DNA of 64,000 bases from Sternotherus odoratus (lineage: Eukaryota; Chordata; Testudines; Kinosternidae), in NCBI GenBank assembly GCA_032164245.1, contig JAVMKO010000006.1, positions 6,773,001 through 6,837,000 of the forward strand. The letters are read 5' to 3'. This document shows, piece by piece, positions 45,111-56,424 of the stretch. Under the pieces are notes generated by a model that saw only the letters and a list, made by a program, of their open reading frames with translations, ran no database searches and was not told the origin of the DNA. How positions within the stretch are numbered: the stretch's first letter is position 1; each line of letters starts with the position of its first letter. Both the position numbers and the translations under genes were made by a program.

Positions 45111-45461
45111 TGATTGACAATGGGTGGTTCTTTGGCCTGAGCGTGGAGTTGGCCGCACCTTCAAACTATAACGGTATGCTTCCCCCGTTCAGTAGGTCAA
45201 GGCTAAAGGCAGAAGGTATTTCCATACGCTAAGTTAATTCCATAAGATTTAACTGTGTCTAACCCTCCTACTAAATTTCTCAAGTCATAGATGAATGGCA
45301 CAGCTAAAGGTGCAGTAGTTACCCTGCTTAGTAGGAAGAGATAATTTCAAAAACTGCTGCTTTGGGTACCATGAGTCTGCTGTGGTCCGGAAGCAGCCTC
45401 TGCTACAGAGTGAAGAGTACTTTGGAAAGCTTGTAGCCTGCATGGATTAGGTCCCGTAGAT
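45111..45461. other. Intergenic stretch, nothing recognised
   Basis: About 350 bases without a recognisable element. Confidence 0.35.
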
Positions 45462-46340
45462 CAGTGTCTTTCAACCTTTCCAGGAATCTGTCTTGTGTAC
45501 CGCCCCCCCACCCCCCATTTCACTTCACTTAAAAACAGCTTGCTTACAAAATCAGAAATAAAAATACAGAACTGTCACAGCACAATATTCCTGAACAATG
45601 GCGGACTCATTTTTACCATATAATTATGAAATAGATCAATTGGAATGGAAATATTGTACAGTAAAACCTCGATTTAATGGACTAATTCGGGCGAGGGGGT
45701 GTCCGTTAAATCAGAAAGTCCGTTATTTAATAATAATAAAAAAAAAGAGCGGTTGGAGCAGCAGCCCGCCCACCACAAGGCCGGGGCGGCAGCTCCACAG
45801 CCCGCCCACTGACGGGACCCGGCCGGCAGCTGGGAGCCGTCAGCCAGCCCGCCCGCAGGTGGGAGCCGGGCGGGAGCCAGGAACCAGCAGCCAGCCCGCC
45901 CGCTGCCATGACCTGGGCGGCCGCCGGGAGGCGGCAGCCGGGAGCCAGCCCGCCTACTGCCGTGACCCGGGTGGCAGCCGGGAGCTGGCAGCCAGTCCGC
46001 CCGCTGCTGTGACCCGGGCGGCAGCCGGGAGCCGGCAGCCAGCCCTCGACAAATGGATTTTGGATGCATCAGACTTGCTTAGAAATTTTGTCCGTTGCAT
46101 CCGAAGTCCGTTAAATCGAGGTCTGTTAAATCGAGGGTTTACTGTACTTACATTTCAGTGTATAGCATATAGAGCCATATAAACAAGTCATTGTCTGTAT
46201 GAAATTGTAGTCTGTACTGACTTTGTTAGTGCTTTTTATGTAGCCTGATGTAAAACTAGGCATATCTCTAGCCCCCTGGAAGACCCCTTTTAATGTACTT
46301 AAACTAGATGAAGTTCAACATCTGATTAAAGTTGAGAACA
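45462..46340. mobile_element. hAT-type MITE interrupted by a pogo-like MITE (copy 2)
   Basis: The left end is CAGTGTCTTTCAACCTTTCC and the right end near 46330 is AAGTTGAGAACAG. It is the second copy of the element at 16297-17357, lacking the Helitron but carrying the pogo-like MITE at 45659-46144. Confidence 0.78.
45659..46144. mobile_element. pogo/Tigger-like MITE, 486 bp
   Basis: It starts CAGTAAAACCTCGATTTAAT and ends in the complement TCGAGGGTTTACTG, with TA at 45657-45658 and 46145-46146. Copy 1 of the host MITE reads ATATTGTGCTTACATTTC at the junction, the empty site. The GC-rich core resembles the array unit at 12735-14365 (GGGAGCCGGGCGGGAGC). Confidence 0.92.
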
Positions 46341-47731
46341 GGAAAATCCACTTGAACCTGCTGTAGCATAAACCAGCTATCACTTGGGATAGGCAGCTGG
46401 AGTCTTAATCATAAAGGCTTGAAAACCAGGTGCAGCTAGTTATAACTGCACATCCTTATTTAAATGTCCACTAGCACTGTCTGAACTTGACAAGGTTAAA
46501 GCAAGGAAGAGAGAGGCTGGGTGGGATGTCCGTGTTTTTGCACCACTTGCTCTGTCAGCAGGAATGTGTTCATTGTCAACTTGGCTGGTAGAGGAAATAC
46601 ATTTCCATACTGTACAGTATCCCAACAGTTCGGTGCGCTTCTGTCACACTTGGCGAACGGTTGGGCCATTTAGTTCAGATTTAGAACCCCCAGGTGGAAC
46701 AAAGAGGAGTTCTCCAGCTTCAGGGCTGGTAAAGTTCAAGCGGTTGATAGTCTCCAATTAGCTACGAGGAGTGTTACGAGTCCTGTTTTGTAGTGTCTCC
46801 TTACAGAGCTCAGGAATGGTGGTTTGGAAGAAAGTTTGCTCTGTGTCCAATATCCTTATTTACATGACTGGGAGAAAAGAGACCATGATCTTTGACAGAT
46901 ATTTTAAACGGGTGATCCCCAGCCTAGGGAAAGCAAAAGCAATCAGGTTGTATCTAGACGATTTTAAGGAAGTACACACACAGCTCGATGTGAAACACAT
47001 TAAGGACAAGGAAAATACGTCAGTCTCCGTTTATTTTAGATTAAACAATGCTCTTTTAAAAAAATAAATAAGACCTAGACATCACCAAGAAAACAATATA
47101 TTAGAGTACAATCAATGACATTAAATAGAACCCTCACCACAACTCAAAGTAGTCCTCAGCTGAAGAGAGAACAGTTTCCAAGGCCTAATTGTTCAAAACC
47201 AAGAGATTGCTCTGTGGTAACCTTCATTACTCACACTACTCTATTCATAACTGTAGTTTTAGTCACTCTCCTATGGTTTGTTACCACTGAAACAAGGGTT
47301 TATTGACATCAATGGCAAGAAGTGCTAAAATCATTTACCCAATGTTCAGAGCAGACAGGACAATCCAAATTCAAGCCTTTGGTACCAGGATGTGGGATTT
47401 CTTTGCTAGTCAGAAGTTCAATATTGTGTAAGTTACCGTCAGAGAAGAATGTGTACCTGGCCCAGCGGAATCAAGTATAGCAAGTCAGTCCAATGGGCTC
47501 ACTGATTTTGAGCACATCACTGATCCAGGAGGTGTTAACTCCTGTTCTCCTGTTCTCCAATGACATTACTCGAACTAGAACAGAAATACAGAAAGCCTTA
47601 CTCACGATGAAATATTTTGCACTTTACACAACTTTACAATTTCCTTGCTCTGTGCACAGTGACGGCTTTGAATCTTTCCAGTATATCAACTCAAGTGCAG
47701 GGTCTGGAGACATAGTCAGAATTCATTTATA
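46341..47731. other. Intergenic stretch or GNPNAT1 3' UTR, nothing recognised
   Basis: No repeat or gene of known type. Minus-strand AATAAA hexamers (TTTATT on plus) at 47299-47304 and near 47030 could serve a long GNPNAT1 3' UTR. The ORF at 46771-47067 matches nothing I know. Confidence 0.35.
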
Positions 47732-47739
47732 CTTTAAAA

Positions 47740-48286
47740 CAGGGGTGGGAAACTTTTTGGCCTGAGGGCCGCATTGGGTTTCCAAAATTGTATGGAGGGC
47801 TGGTTAGGGGAGGCTGAGCCCGGCATGGCCCAGCCCCCGCCCCATCCGACCCCTCCTCTCATTCCTGACTACTCCCTGGAACTCCTGCCCCCATTCAACG
47901 CCCCCGTTCCCCACCCTGACCCCCTACCTCCTACCCACACCCCCGCCCCTGACTACCTCCTGAACTCCCAACCCGCCCACGCCCTGCCCCCTTACCATGC
48001 TGCCTGGAGCATGGGTGCCTGGCGGCGCGGCTGCACTAGGACAGGCAGCTGTGCATTGCTCAGCAGAGCCCTGGGTCAGGCCGCGGTTCTGCAGCTAGGC
48101 TGCCCCGGGAGCTCGCAGCCCAGCCACCCGGAACACTGCGCCGGTGGCTTGGTGTGCTGAGGCTGCAGGGAAGGGGGAACAGCAGGCGAGGGGCCGAGAG
48201 TCACTCCCCAGCTGGGAGCTCCCGGGCCAGGAAGGAGGGTCCCACGGGCCGGATGTGGCCCACGGGCCATAGTTTGCTCACCCCTG
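47740..48286. mobile_element. hAT-type MITE, perfect 8-bp target duplication
   Basis: The left terminus CAGGGGTGGGAAACTTTTTG pairs with the right terminus AGTTTGCTCACCCCTG. CTTTAAAA flanks both sides (47732-47739, 48287-48294). The C-rich interior is not coding. It may lie in the GNPNAT1 3' UTR. Confidence 0.95.
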
Positions 48287-48890
48287 CTTTAAAATATCAA
48301 CTGAAGTATGGCCAATAAATGTCTACTATAGCCACATTGTATCTTCCAACATAATCAGTTCAATCGAATTTTTGGAAGCTCACGCCTATGAAATATTCCG
48401 GTATATTAACGTCAACAGCACTGAAGTCTACGCTTTAAGGTTAGAAATAAAACAAGTTCCTTTTCTGCCTTACTGTTGCTGTGTAATAGGGTGCGTTCCC
48501 CACCCAGTTTACATTTTCCTTCAGTGACGTACAGAGAGAAAAATCAACCCCCACACTACCTGCACTTCGGCTACCAAGAAGTGCAAAACGTTAGAAAAAT
48601 ACAAGGCAAGAAAAATTTTGCGATTAAAAATATATACCTTTGGTTAAAAACCATCCCCTTTATAACCCAGCTAAGAACCAAAAAAAGGCTGACTTAGTAC
48701 CAACAGCTGATCACCCCCCGAGACCTCTGAAAATGTCATTCAAATTGCAATTTTTACACATCCGTTGTCCGGTATCTACAGGGCTCATTACATTGGCAGC
48801 GACAAACTATTTCAATTTTCCATGAAGAGAATGAGTTTGTATCACAAGATCCTCCACCAACCGTCTTTACAAGAGAGAAGCTGGACGTTC

Positions 48891-49038
48891 TTAATTAAAG
48901 AACTTTTGACACATGTAGTTTTCTTCGGATACTGAATATCCAAACTTTTTATAAAAAGCCACATTTTTGGGCAGACACTCGAGAGTAATTTTATAACAGT
49001 TCAGTCTCTTACTTAGCAACGTGAGCGTGGACATTAAT
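48891..49038 (-). CDS. GNPNAT1: GNPNAT1 last coding exon, residues 136-184 and stop
   Basis: The acceptor is CTCTTTCAG. It encodes [20 protein letters not shown] and [15 protein letters not shown], ending at TAA (plus-strand 48891-48893). Confidence 0.97.
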
Positions 49039-52000
49039 CTGAAAGAGACAGAGAACACCAATGGTTATAGAAAATGGCACTGGATGAATTAAAGTTCAGT
49101 TCTTCAGCATGAATGCAAACATTTCATTGCTACTATTAGAGGAGACCTTTCTATGCAGTAGAAGCTTAAACTGTAAGGATAGAAGCCGCTCCGTTTTCTT
49201 CATGAAATATTACTTCAACTTTTACTTGGGGAAAAAAATTCATGTTGAGTTTGTTGTAGCGGCACGAGGAAGAAGATAATGAAATGCCACTGTGTAAAAT
49301 TATTCACATGAATTAAAACAGATTAGCTAGTTTCCCCTGGAGAATGCAGAAGCATCTCTTAAAGCAGGGGTTCTCAAACTGTGGGTCGCGACCCCTCGGG
49401 GGGTCGCCGACCCGGTTCCCGAGGGGTCGCGAGCTGTTTTTTTCCGCCGAAAAGCCGCCGCCGCGATCGCGATAGTTTCCACTTTCGGCGGCTTTTCGGC
49501 GGACATGCCGAGCTATTTCGGGAACGCTCGGCATGTCCGCCGAAAGCGGAAGAAATTCATTCGGCGGCTTTTCGGCGGACACTCGAGGGGTTGCGGCGCC
49601 GTGCCGCTCAGAAAAAAGGGGTCGCGCTAAAGGTAAGTTTGAGAGCCGCTGTCGTAAAGGGTGCTCATTTCATAGCTGTTAGGTAGGTACTTGCAATTCA
49701 TGAGTTAGTGAGAATCTGTTAAATGTTCCCCTGAGCACAAGGTGCCCATGCGCGCCCAGAGGAGCCATGTTAGCTTGATTCTAGTTTCTGATCAGCAGAT
49801 GTTCACCTAAGCAACTAGAGCAGGGGTGAGCAAACTTTTTGGCCCGAGGGCCACATCTGGGTGGGGAAATTGTATGTAGGGCTGGGGCAGGGGTGCGAGG
49901 AGTGCGCGAGGGGGACTGTGGTGTGCAGGAAGGGGCTCAGGGCACGGGATTGGAGCAGAGGAGAGGTGCGGGGTATATGATGGGGCTCAGGGAAAGGGAT
50001 TGGGGTGCAGGGGTGTGGCAGGGGCTGGGGTGCAGGGTGTGGTGGGGTCTCAGGGCAGAGAGTCGGGGTGCAGGGTGCAGCAGGGGGCTCAGGGCAAGGA
50101 GTCAGGGTGAGGGGTGCAGGAGGGATTCGGGGTGCAGGCTCCAGCCCAGCGCCACTGACCTAGAGAGTGGCTCTGGGGTGGCAGCGGCATGCACCACGTC
50201 AAGGGTAGACAGGCTCCCTGCCCGCCTGCGCTGGCACCTCGCTGGGAAGTGTCCGGAATCACGTCTCTGCAGCCCCTGGGGGAGGGGGGAGCACAGGGCT
50301 CCCCGTGCTGCCCTAGCAGCTCCTCCAGTTACCTCCCTCAAAGCTCCCATTGGCCATGGTTTCCCGTTCCCAGCCAATGGGATTTGTGGGGGGCAGTGCC
50401 TGGAGGTGAGGGCAACACATGGAGCCCTTCCCCCCCAACTCCAGAGATGTGGTGCTGACCACTTCAGGGAGCAGCGCGGGCTTGTGGCGCCCGCGGGCGG
50501 GAGCCAAAGCTTTGAGGGGCCTGATCCTCCCTACGGTCATAATTTGCCCTCCCCTGAACTATAGCATGTGTGTTAACAGATGCTAGAAAGTGGATGAGAT
50601 ATCTGGGACTCCTGGCCTGTAGAGTATTACAAGGTATGTGAAGAAATACTTACAGTTTGCCAAGCTGCTTTCCTCTGCATTCGTCACTTACTACAACATC
50701 TTCTACCCTTCCTCTCTGAGGAAACAGATGGGGGGGTGGTCAGTTTACTATAGAACCGGTAAGTCATTTTTCAGTTAAATCAGCAAGTGAATCTCTACCG
50801 TTGCATCATGTTTCGACAAATGAGCACGGAAAACAGATCTTAAAATGTCTTTGTAACGGACATCAAGCGTACACTAATCTTATTCAGTTTGACAGTAAAC
50901 TGTATTTACTATTTTTGAAAAAATTAGTTTAATGTAATTTTTTTCTCTATAATTACAGTCTGGAACACACCAGCATACCTTTGCACATGAATGAGTAAAT
51001 TTATGTTCTATAACCAGCGTTGCTGTAGCAACAATCTGTCCCAGATTTGTATCTTCCACAACAGTCACATAGTAATCACCGGATCGCTTCATGTGTTCGA
51101 AGGTTTCTGTGGGAACAGGAGAACAGTAAGATAGGCACATATTTTATTAATGGATTAGAACGGACAGCCACATAGAATTTATCCTTCAAAATCAGTTTAA
51201 TTCATAGCACTGACCAATTCAACACCACAACCCAAGAGGTGATCAATAAATTAGAAATGGACAAAACCCCAGAGTCAAATAGGATCTGTTCCAAATTAGG
51301 ACGGTAATGGCTAAAAAAGAGTAGACAAAACACATGCCTGTGTTCTGAGATGCAGGAAGAAAACTCTTCCCTTGCTGCTAGCATCACAGACTAAGATCGA
51401 AGTAGATCACTCTTCCTTACAATGAAAGACTAGCTCGAAGCCATTAGTTTCTGTAGGTGGACCAATGAAAAAAGGATAATGGGATGACCTGGGTAATTAT
51501 AGGCCTGACATTAATCCCAGGAAAGATAATGGAGGAGATTGTATGGGACTCAATGAAGAATTAAAGGAGGGTAACGTAATTAATGCAAATCAACACAGGT
51601 TTATGGAAAACAGATCCGAACTCAGGCCTGGTCTACACTGGCAAGTTTCTGCGCAGTCAAGCAACTGTCTGCACTGTAACTCCCACTGCCAAGCCACTTT
51701 GTGCGCAGAACCTCCTCAGTTGCAGCATTGCAAAAAACCCACGAGAGTTGTAAGCTTTACGGCACAGAGGCTCCAGCGCTGTATTGACAGTGTAAACACT
51801 TTACATCGCAGAAAGCAATCAACTGGCCTCCGGAGATGTCCCATAATCCCTCAAGTGGCTGCTCTGCTCATTGTTTTGAACTTGGCTGGCTGCCCCTCCC
51901 TTCAAAGCTGACACCCCTTGCCTCCTGTGCTGATCTGCTCTGGGACACAAAGCAAACCATTAACACGGGATGCTTGTGCTGTTGAGGGTGTGAGAGAGAG

Positions 52001-53784
52001 ACACCCTCTCTGTCCTCCAAAATGCACTGTCTCTCTCCTGCCCTCCCACCAATCCCTGTCACACACTCTGCCCCCTGATGCTGCTTCAGTTGAAAAGGAG
52101 CTGGCAATGTAGTAGGATGCCCATGGAACAATGGGATTGAGAAATCTGCATCATGTGACACTACACTCATCCCATGAGGCATTGCAAGCCCTTCCCAAAG
52201 CACCCTAAACCAACTCAAAATGCTGAAAATTTGCCTGGAGAGGCCTGGGCTAATAAACTCTCCTGTGGTATCGGCCAGCTACAGAAGTCAAGAGGCTCAT
52301 TCATGATCAGATTTGCTGTCAATATCAATAACTTCCTGTTCCCACCCTTCCCCTTTTCAAATGCCAAAATAATGAATAATGTACTCACTGATAAACCACT
52401 CAGGGCTGACAACTCCAGCTTCCGTCAGCTGACCCAGAACCTTAAAAAAGCCTGGTGCAGAAAAGTATAACCAAAAAAAAAGAAAGTTAAATGCCAGATA
52501 AAGATCAGCAATTAATTAGAAGCCCAAAGAATATGGCTCTAGCATTTCAGGTAAGTCTGTGCACACAATTGTGCAAGCAAAAATAGCTCATTAGGTCATA
52601 TGTACCTGTGCAAAGGAGAGAATGTGATACCTGAATGATTACTGAAACTGCTCCTAAAATGCCCCCCGGTATCCCTTCAAGATATGTAACAATACCACAC
52701 AAAAGCAGTTCCAAGTAAAGTGAAGTTTTAAAGTACAACGTTGAGATTCATGATGTGAAGGAAAAGACCTGGCCATATACCACCTACCATCTAGTTTAGT
52801 AAAGAACTTCACATACTGACAGAATTCCACATCTTGAAAGTGAATGCAACATTGATTGTGAACTCATGCCATAAGCAATGTTAAGTGCTTGTCTCATGCT
52901 GTAACAGTGAACTGGTTTGAAAGCAGACAAGAGACATGCGAATCAAAGCAAAGACAGAATGCTAAGGAACTCTGGGTATGACTCCACAGCCTTGCAGGTT
53001 CTCAGAGCCTGGACCTCTACCCTGCCCCATAGCCTGAGCCTCATGAGCCCAAAGTCAGCTGACAAAGCCCAGGCACAGGTGTTTAACTGCAGAGTAGACA
53101 TACTCCATCAGCTTTACATTTTTCATGGATCCCCAGTAAAATCATTTGAATTTTGAGCTGTATTTTCAAAACACATTTTCCGCAGTTCCACAGCTAAAAG
53201 AATTATTTGTATTTTCTCACGTTCAGATGAATACGAATTAGTATATTGGCTTTAAAAAGAAATGTATGATACGTCTACAAGAGATTGTGAGGAACAGGAA
53301 TTACTTGAAAGATCTGAGCTTTAAGATTTGTTTTAAGCATATTCTAAATATGGGGAAACCTGTTTTAAGTGATCACCAGCAAGTATCAAACGTTTAACGC
53401 ACTCAGCTACAATCATTGGGCTGTATACTAACCTAGACCAGATACAAGAGGCGGTTCTCAACTAAAGGACAGCTTAGATTGTATTGTAAATCTCAGAGAG
53501 ATTTGAATGTGGCTAATAATGAAGTGAGGAAAACCTATTGGAAATGGTTGTTAGTGCAGGTTGCACTGTACTGCATACAATTCTGAGCCACAATATTCAT
53601 TACACAATAGGAAATAGACTCGGACTTCACCTCTATTTATATCAGCAGTGCAAAGGGGTCTCATAACTAAACCACCCCCTGGATCTAAAGGCGAAATGGC
53701 GGGAGAAAATGTTGCCGTGTTCTGGCTCCAGTCAAGTTCACGAAGGAGATTTGGGTCAAACATTGGTGTGTCGTCAGGCATCAT
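48891..53784 (-). CDS. GNPNAT1: Glucosamine 6-phosphate N-acetyltransferase (GNPNAT1)
   Basis: GNPNAT1 transfers acetyl from acetyl-CoA to glucosamine 6-phosphate, the second step on the way to UDP-GlcNAc. Five coding exons on the minus strand (53631-53784, 52389-52451, 50979-51106, 50654-50715, 48891-49038) give 555 bases: 184 residues and a stop, the usual length. The protein begins [14 protein letters not shown], and holds [11 protein letters not shown] and GQIVATATL of the GNAT core, the acetyl-CoA binding loop RGKQLGK (129-135), and [10 protein letters not shown] near the C-terminus. The first ATG (53782-53784) is chosen because it aligns with the family start; a second ATG follows directly. 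The last residues (CQKFFN) differ from the RRFLK I recall for human. Splice phases all agree. Confidence 0.97.
49039..49364. other. GNPNAT1: GNPNAT1 intron, AT-rich part, nothing recognised
   Basis: About 330 bases between the last exon and a hAT MITE, with no recognised element. Confidence 0.4.
49365..49651. mobile_element. hAT-type MITE in GNPNAT1 intron, 287 bp
   Basis: The left terminus CAGGGGTTCTCAAACTG pairs with AGTTTGAGAGCCGCTG. The flanks TCTTAAAG (49357-49364) and TCGTAAAG (49652-49659) are an 8-bp duplication with one mismatch. The interior has inverted repeats of CGGCGGCTTTTCGGCGGAC. Confidence 0.9.
49821..50556. mobile_element. hAT-type MITE in GNPNAT1 intron, 736 bp
   Basis: The left terminus CAGGGGTGAGCAAACTTTTT pairs with the right terminus AATTTGCCCTCCCCTG. 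The flanks AACTAGAG (49813-49820) and AACTATAG (50557-50564) form an 8-bp duplication with one mismatch. A G-rich degenerate tandem at 49900-50130 and a GC-rich part explain the long ORF. It ends about 90 bases before coding exon 4. Confidence 0.9.
50654..50715 (-). CDS. GNPNAT1: GNPNAT1 coding exon 4, residues 116-135
   Basis: It encodes [20 protein letters not shown], which holds the acetyl-CoA pyrophosphate loop, and leaves two bases of Leu136. Donor GTAAGT. Confidence 0.97.
50979..51106 (-). CDS. GNPNAT1: GNPNAT1 coding exon 3, residues 73-115
   Basis: It encodes [18 protein letters not shown] and [15 protein letters not shown], ending SCAK. Acceptor CCCACAG, donor GTATGC. Confidence 0.97.
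51200..51615 (+). mobile_element. CR1 LINE reverse-transcriptase fragment
   Basis: Broken plus-strand frames can be followed across 51460-51615. They correspond to the RT-domain stretch with NYRP near 51497 and to an [15 protein letters not shown] segment (51570-51605). The copy has stops and frameshifts. It lies in a GNPNAT1 intron opposite to the gene. Confidence 0.75.
51620..52210. mobile_element. Harbinger-like MITE, truncated
   Basis: The left end GGCCTGGTCTACACTGGCAA and internal CCATGAGGCATTGCAAGCCC are typical of reptile Harbinger MITEs. No matching right terminus was found. Confidence 0.5.
52389..52451 (-). CDS. GNPNAT1: GNPNAT1 coding exon 2, residues 52-72
   Basis: A 63-base exon encoding [20 protein letters not shown], between TGCACCAG and donor GTGAGT. 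It leaves one base of Lys73. Confidence 0.96.
52460..52970. other. GNPNAT1: GNPNAT1 intron stretch, nothing recognised
   Basis: AT-rich, no recognised element. Confidence 0.35.
52972..53107. mobile_element. MITE, AAACACCTGC family, copy 3
   Basis: TCTGGGTATGACTCCACAG at the left and CAGAGTAGACATACTCC at the right are imperfect inverted repeats. The interior CACAGGTGTTTAACTGCAG matches the copies at 7922 and 29570 in reverse. Confidence 0.65.
53631..53784 (-). CDS. GNPNAT1: GNPNAT1 first coding exon, residues 1-51
   Basis: The exon begins at 53809 after TTTGATTTCAG with 25 bases of 5' UTR and ends with donor GTGAAG. It encodes [14 protein letters not shown] and [10 protein letters not shown], leaving one base of Gly52. 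Confidence 0.97.
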
Positions 53785-53809
53785 GGCAGCAATGGTAGCA
53801 GCAGGTGTA

Positions 53810-55303
53810 CTGAAATCAAAACATAGATGCATTCTATAAAAAACATCTTCTGAGACTGAGTTAATGTTTATACCCTGTAATCCTGGTAGCTACCTAGTAA
53901 CATGATTTTACGCAGAGACCCTTATTCCAACTATTTGCACAATAACCTTTTTTTTCTTTTTATGATGCAATGAAAAGTTAATGAAATTTAATCTCCTATT
54001 TACTTTATCAGCAGTTGTACTGTTTGAACTAGAACCTACCAGGATTTGGGGTTAAAACAAACAATGAAAGTAGTGCTTTGAAGTTCCTTAACGCATGTTA
54101 AGTACAGCCCATTTGAATAGCAACTTTATTTTTGTGCTAATGAATCAAGCTTCAAATGGAATTAAGGTAACTACAGTGGATTTTGTACAGTATGCTTAGC
54201 ATTTACACCCAGTTCAAAAAAATCGAGCGCTACAAATAAAGAAGAAAGGCAAACTTTGCTATTGTATCTCAAAGCTATACAGACTGCAATTTGGATAAGC
54301 AACATTGCACACTATTTCCTGATAGAATTTTTTTTTTCTTTCAAACTATGCATTCATGGCCATACTAGTAATTTAATCCGAGACCCACGACAAAAATATT
54401 TAGCAAGTCAGAATCACTTAACATGAACATACGCGCGCGCGCGCACACACACTCTACAACAATTTGCATACCCCACCCCAATTAAATAAATAGGTTTTTT
54501 TTAACCTAACACTTCTCATCTGATAATGTTTGCTTGTTTTTACAATGTACCTTGCGAATTTCCAAAATCAAATATAGTCTTTACTGCAAGGTATAGGTTT
54601 TCATTAACTGTTTTACCACTTGGCTAATACTGCCATGGTTACAGCGTGACAATGGTAAATGATTACAAGATAATATGAGGGAAATGTTTGTTATCTGATG
54701 GGTTGGGGGAGGAAAATAGAAAATGGGAAACGAGGGAAATTTTTCTGATTGCTCTATTTTAGAGGTAAATTATTTGTGTGTGTTGCTTCTGTAACTAGAA
54801 TATCTGATGGGGTAAATAAAACTAATTAGAACTCAAAAGAACTACTTCTGAGGCTAGATTTCCCTTTTTTTAAAGAGTCCTCTTTATATAACTTTGGTTG
54901 AATCAAAAAGCCACCATTCGTCAATGCAAGGTACAGCATTCATATATCTCATTGGACATGCCAAAGTAAACCAAGTTGTAAAACGTATTTCACTGGGATC
55001 CTTATATTCCAAAAAATACCTTTTACATGAATTATAAAACAACATCTCTGTAATGCTGCCTAGGAAAAAATGCAGAACGTGTTACAGATGAGACATTTGA
55101 ATGGAATCCAGAGCACAGAAGTTTCAGATCAGAAGGCAGCACTGTAAGTACCACAGGAAGTACTAAATATTTCTCCTCCACCTGCTAGTATATGATGACT
55201 TTTACATATACGCCCTTTTCACAAACAATGATATACTGAAATGAAACATCTGCAGGGTATATCCCTTCTGGGTAAACACCGATAGAAACTCTCCACCTAC
55301 CAA
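53810..55303. repeat. GNPNAT1: GNPNAT1 5' intron with alternating CG/CA tract
   Basis: A GCGCGCGCGC tract followed by ACACACAC lies at about 54432-54451, a left-handed-helix-prone alternating tract. The rest is AT-rich with nothing recognised. Confidence 0.7.
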
Positions 55304-55422
55304 GGTTGACCAGATGTCCCGATTTTATAGGGACAGTCCTGATATTTGGGGCTGTCTTATATAGGTGCCTGTTACTCCTCACCCCAATCCCGATTTTTCA
55401 CACTTGCTGTCTGGTCACCCTA
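55304..55422. mobile_element. Short MITE, 119 bp
   Basis: AGGTTGACCAGATGTCCCGA at the left pairs with TGTCTGGTCACCCT at the right. Inner segments (CCCGATTTTATAGGGACAGT; AATCCCGATTTTTCACA) match a very common reptile MITE. The superfamily is not certain. Confidence 0.75.
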
Positions 55423-55489
55423 TACCTACCTTTAAAAAAAATGAGAAGTACAATACAACACCCTGAACTTCTACCAAAGGATTAAGCCT

Positions 55490-55665
55490 AGTACTCTTAT
55501 GAGGTAGTTAAGTATTATCTTAACTTTCAAAGGTGATGAAACTGAGCAATCAAGAGGTTAAATCACATTCCCATGGTCTCAGGAAAGCCAGGAACGGGAA
55601 TGCAGGTCTTTTGATGTGCAGTCCTGGGCTTTAGTGACTAGAGTAGACCATGCAATGTATGCAGA
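55490..55665 (-). mobile_element. MIR-like SINE remnant
   Basis: The segment AAGAGGTTAAATCACATTCC, CAGGAACGGGAATGCAGGTC and CCTGGGCTTTAGTGACTAGA follows the MIR core in reverse orientation. Confidence 0.6.
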
Positions 55666-56284
55666 GGACTTTCGAGCTATAACAAGTGGTTGAATTAATC
55701 TAAGGCTGACAAGAACTAAGCCACTGTACTTCAATCCATGGCTCTGGTACCTCACATGATAGCTAATGTTATGTCAGACTAAATAAACCAGTTTTAGTTG
55801 CTGGATCACCCTATGCCGCTATTAACCTCTCTCTAAAAAGCTTGCCCAGAACTCATGGCTGATCATACAATAATAGAGCTCTACTCAAATGATATTCTAT
55901 GCAGAACAAAATTGGAAGTAATTTCAGTGTTGTTAAAAACAAGGATGTCTCCTACTTCAATTTTCCTGGACATGCTAGAGCAGATTTAAAAGTAGCCAAA
56001 CTTGAACAAAACAACTCCAGAAACAGACTTCAAAGAGAAACCGCAGAACTAAACTTCATCTGCAAATTTAACACCACTCATTTGGGCTTGAATGGGGACT
56101 GGGAGTGGCTGGCTCACTACAAAAGCAGCTTTGCCCCTCCTGGAATTGACATCTTCTCATCAATTATTGGGAGTGGACCACATCCACCTTGATGGAATTG
56201 GCCTTGTCAACACCGGTTGCCCACTTGTAAGGTAACTCCCTTCTCTTCATGTGTCAGTGTAACAATGCCTGCATCTGTAATTTT
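55666..56284. other. GNPNAT1: GNPNAT1 5' intron stretch, nothing recognised
   Basis: No repeat or exon recognised. The ORF at 55899-56192 has no domain I know. Confidence 0.4.
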
Positions 56285-56424
56285 CATCCCATGCATCTGA
56301 AGAAGTGGGTTTTTTACCCATGAAAGCTTATGCCCAAATAAATCTGTTAGTCTTTAAGGTGCCACCGGACTCCTTGTTGTTTTTGTGGATACAGACTAAC
56401 ACGACTACACCTGATACTTTCAGT
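56285..56424 (-). mobile_element. Interspersed repeat, GGCACCTTAG family, copy 2
   Basis: In reverse orientation it carries CATCTGAAGAAGTGGG, ATGAAAGCTTATGCCCAAAT, AAGGTGCCACCGGACTCC and CAGACTAACACGACTAC. It is the reverse of the elements at 12021 and 59382. Confidence 0.75.

Noticed and set aside
47774..48160. 128-codon proline-rich ORF
   Set aside because: It is contained in the hAT MITE at 47740-48286.
49839..50564. 241-codon ORF next to GNPNAT1 coding exon 4
   Set aside because: It is contained in the hAT MITE at 49821-50556 and on the strand opposite to the gene.
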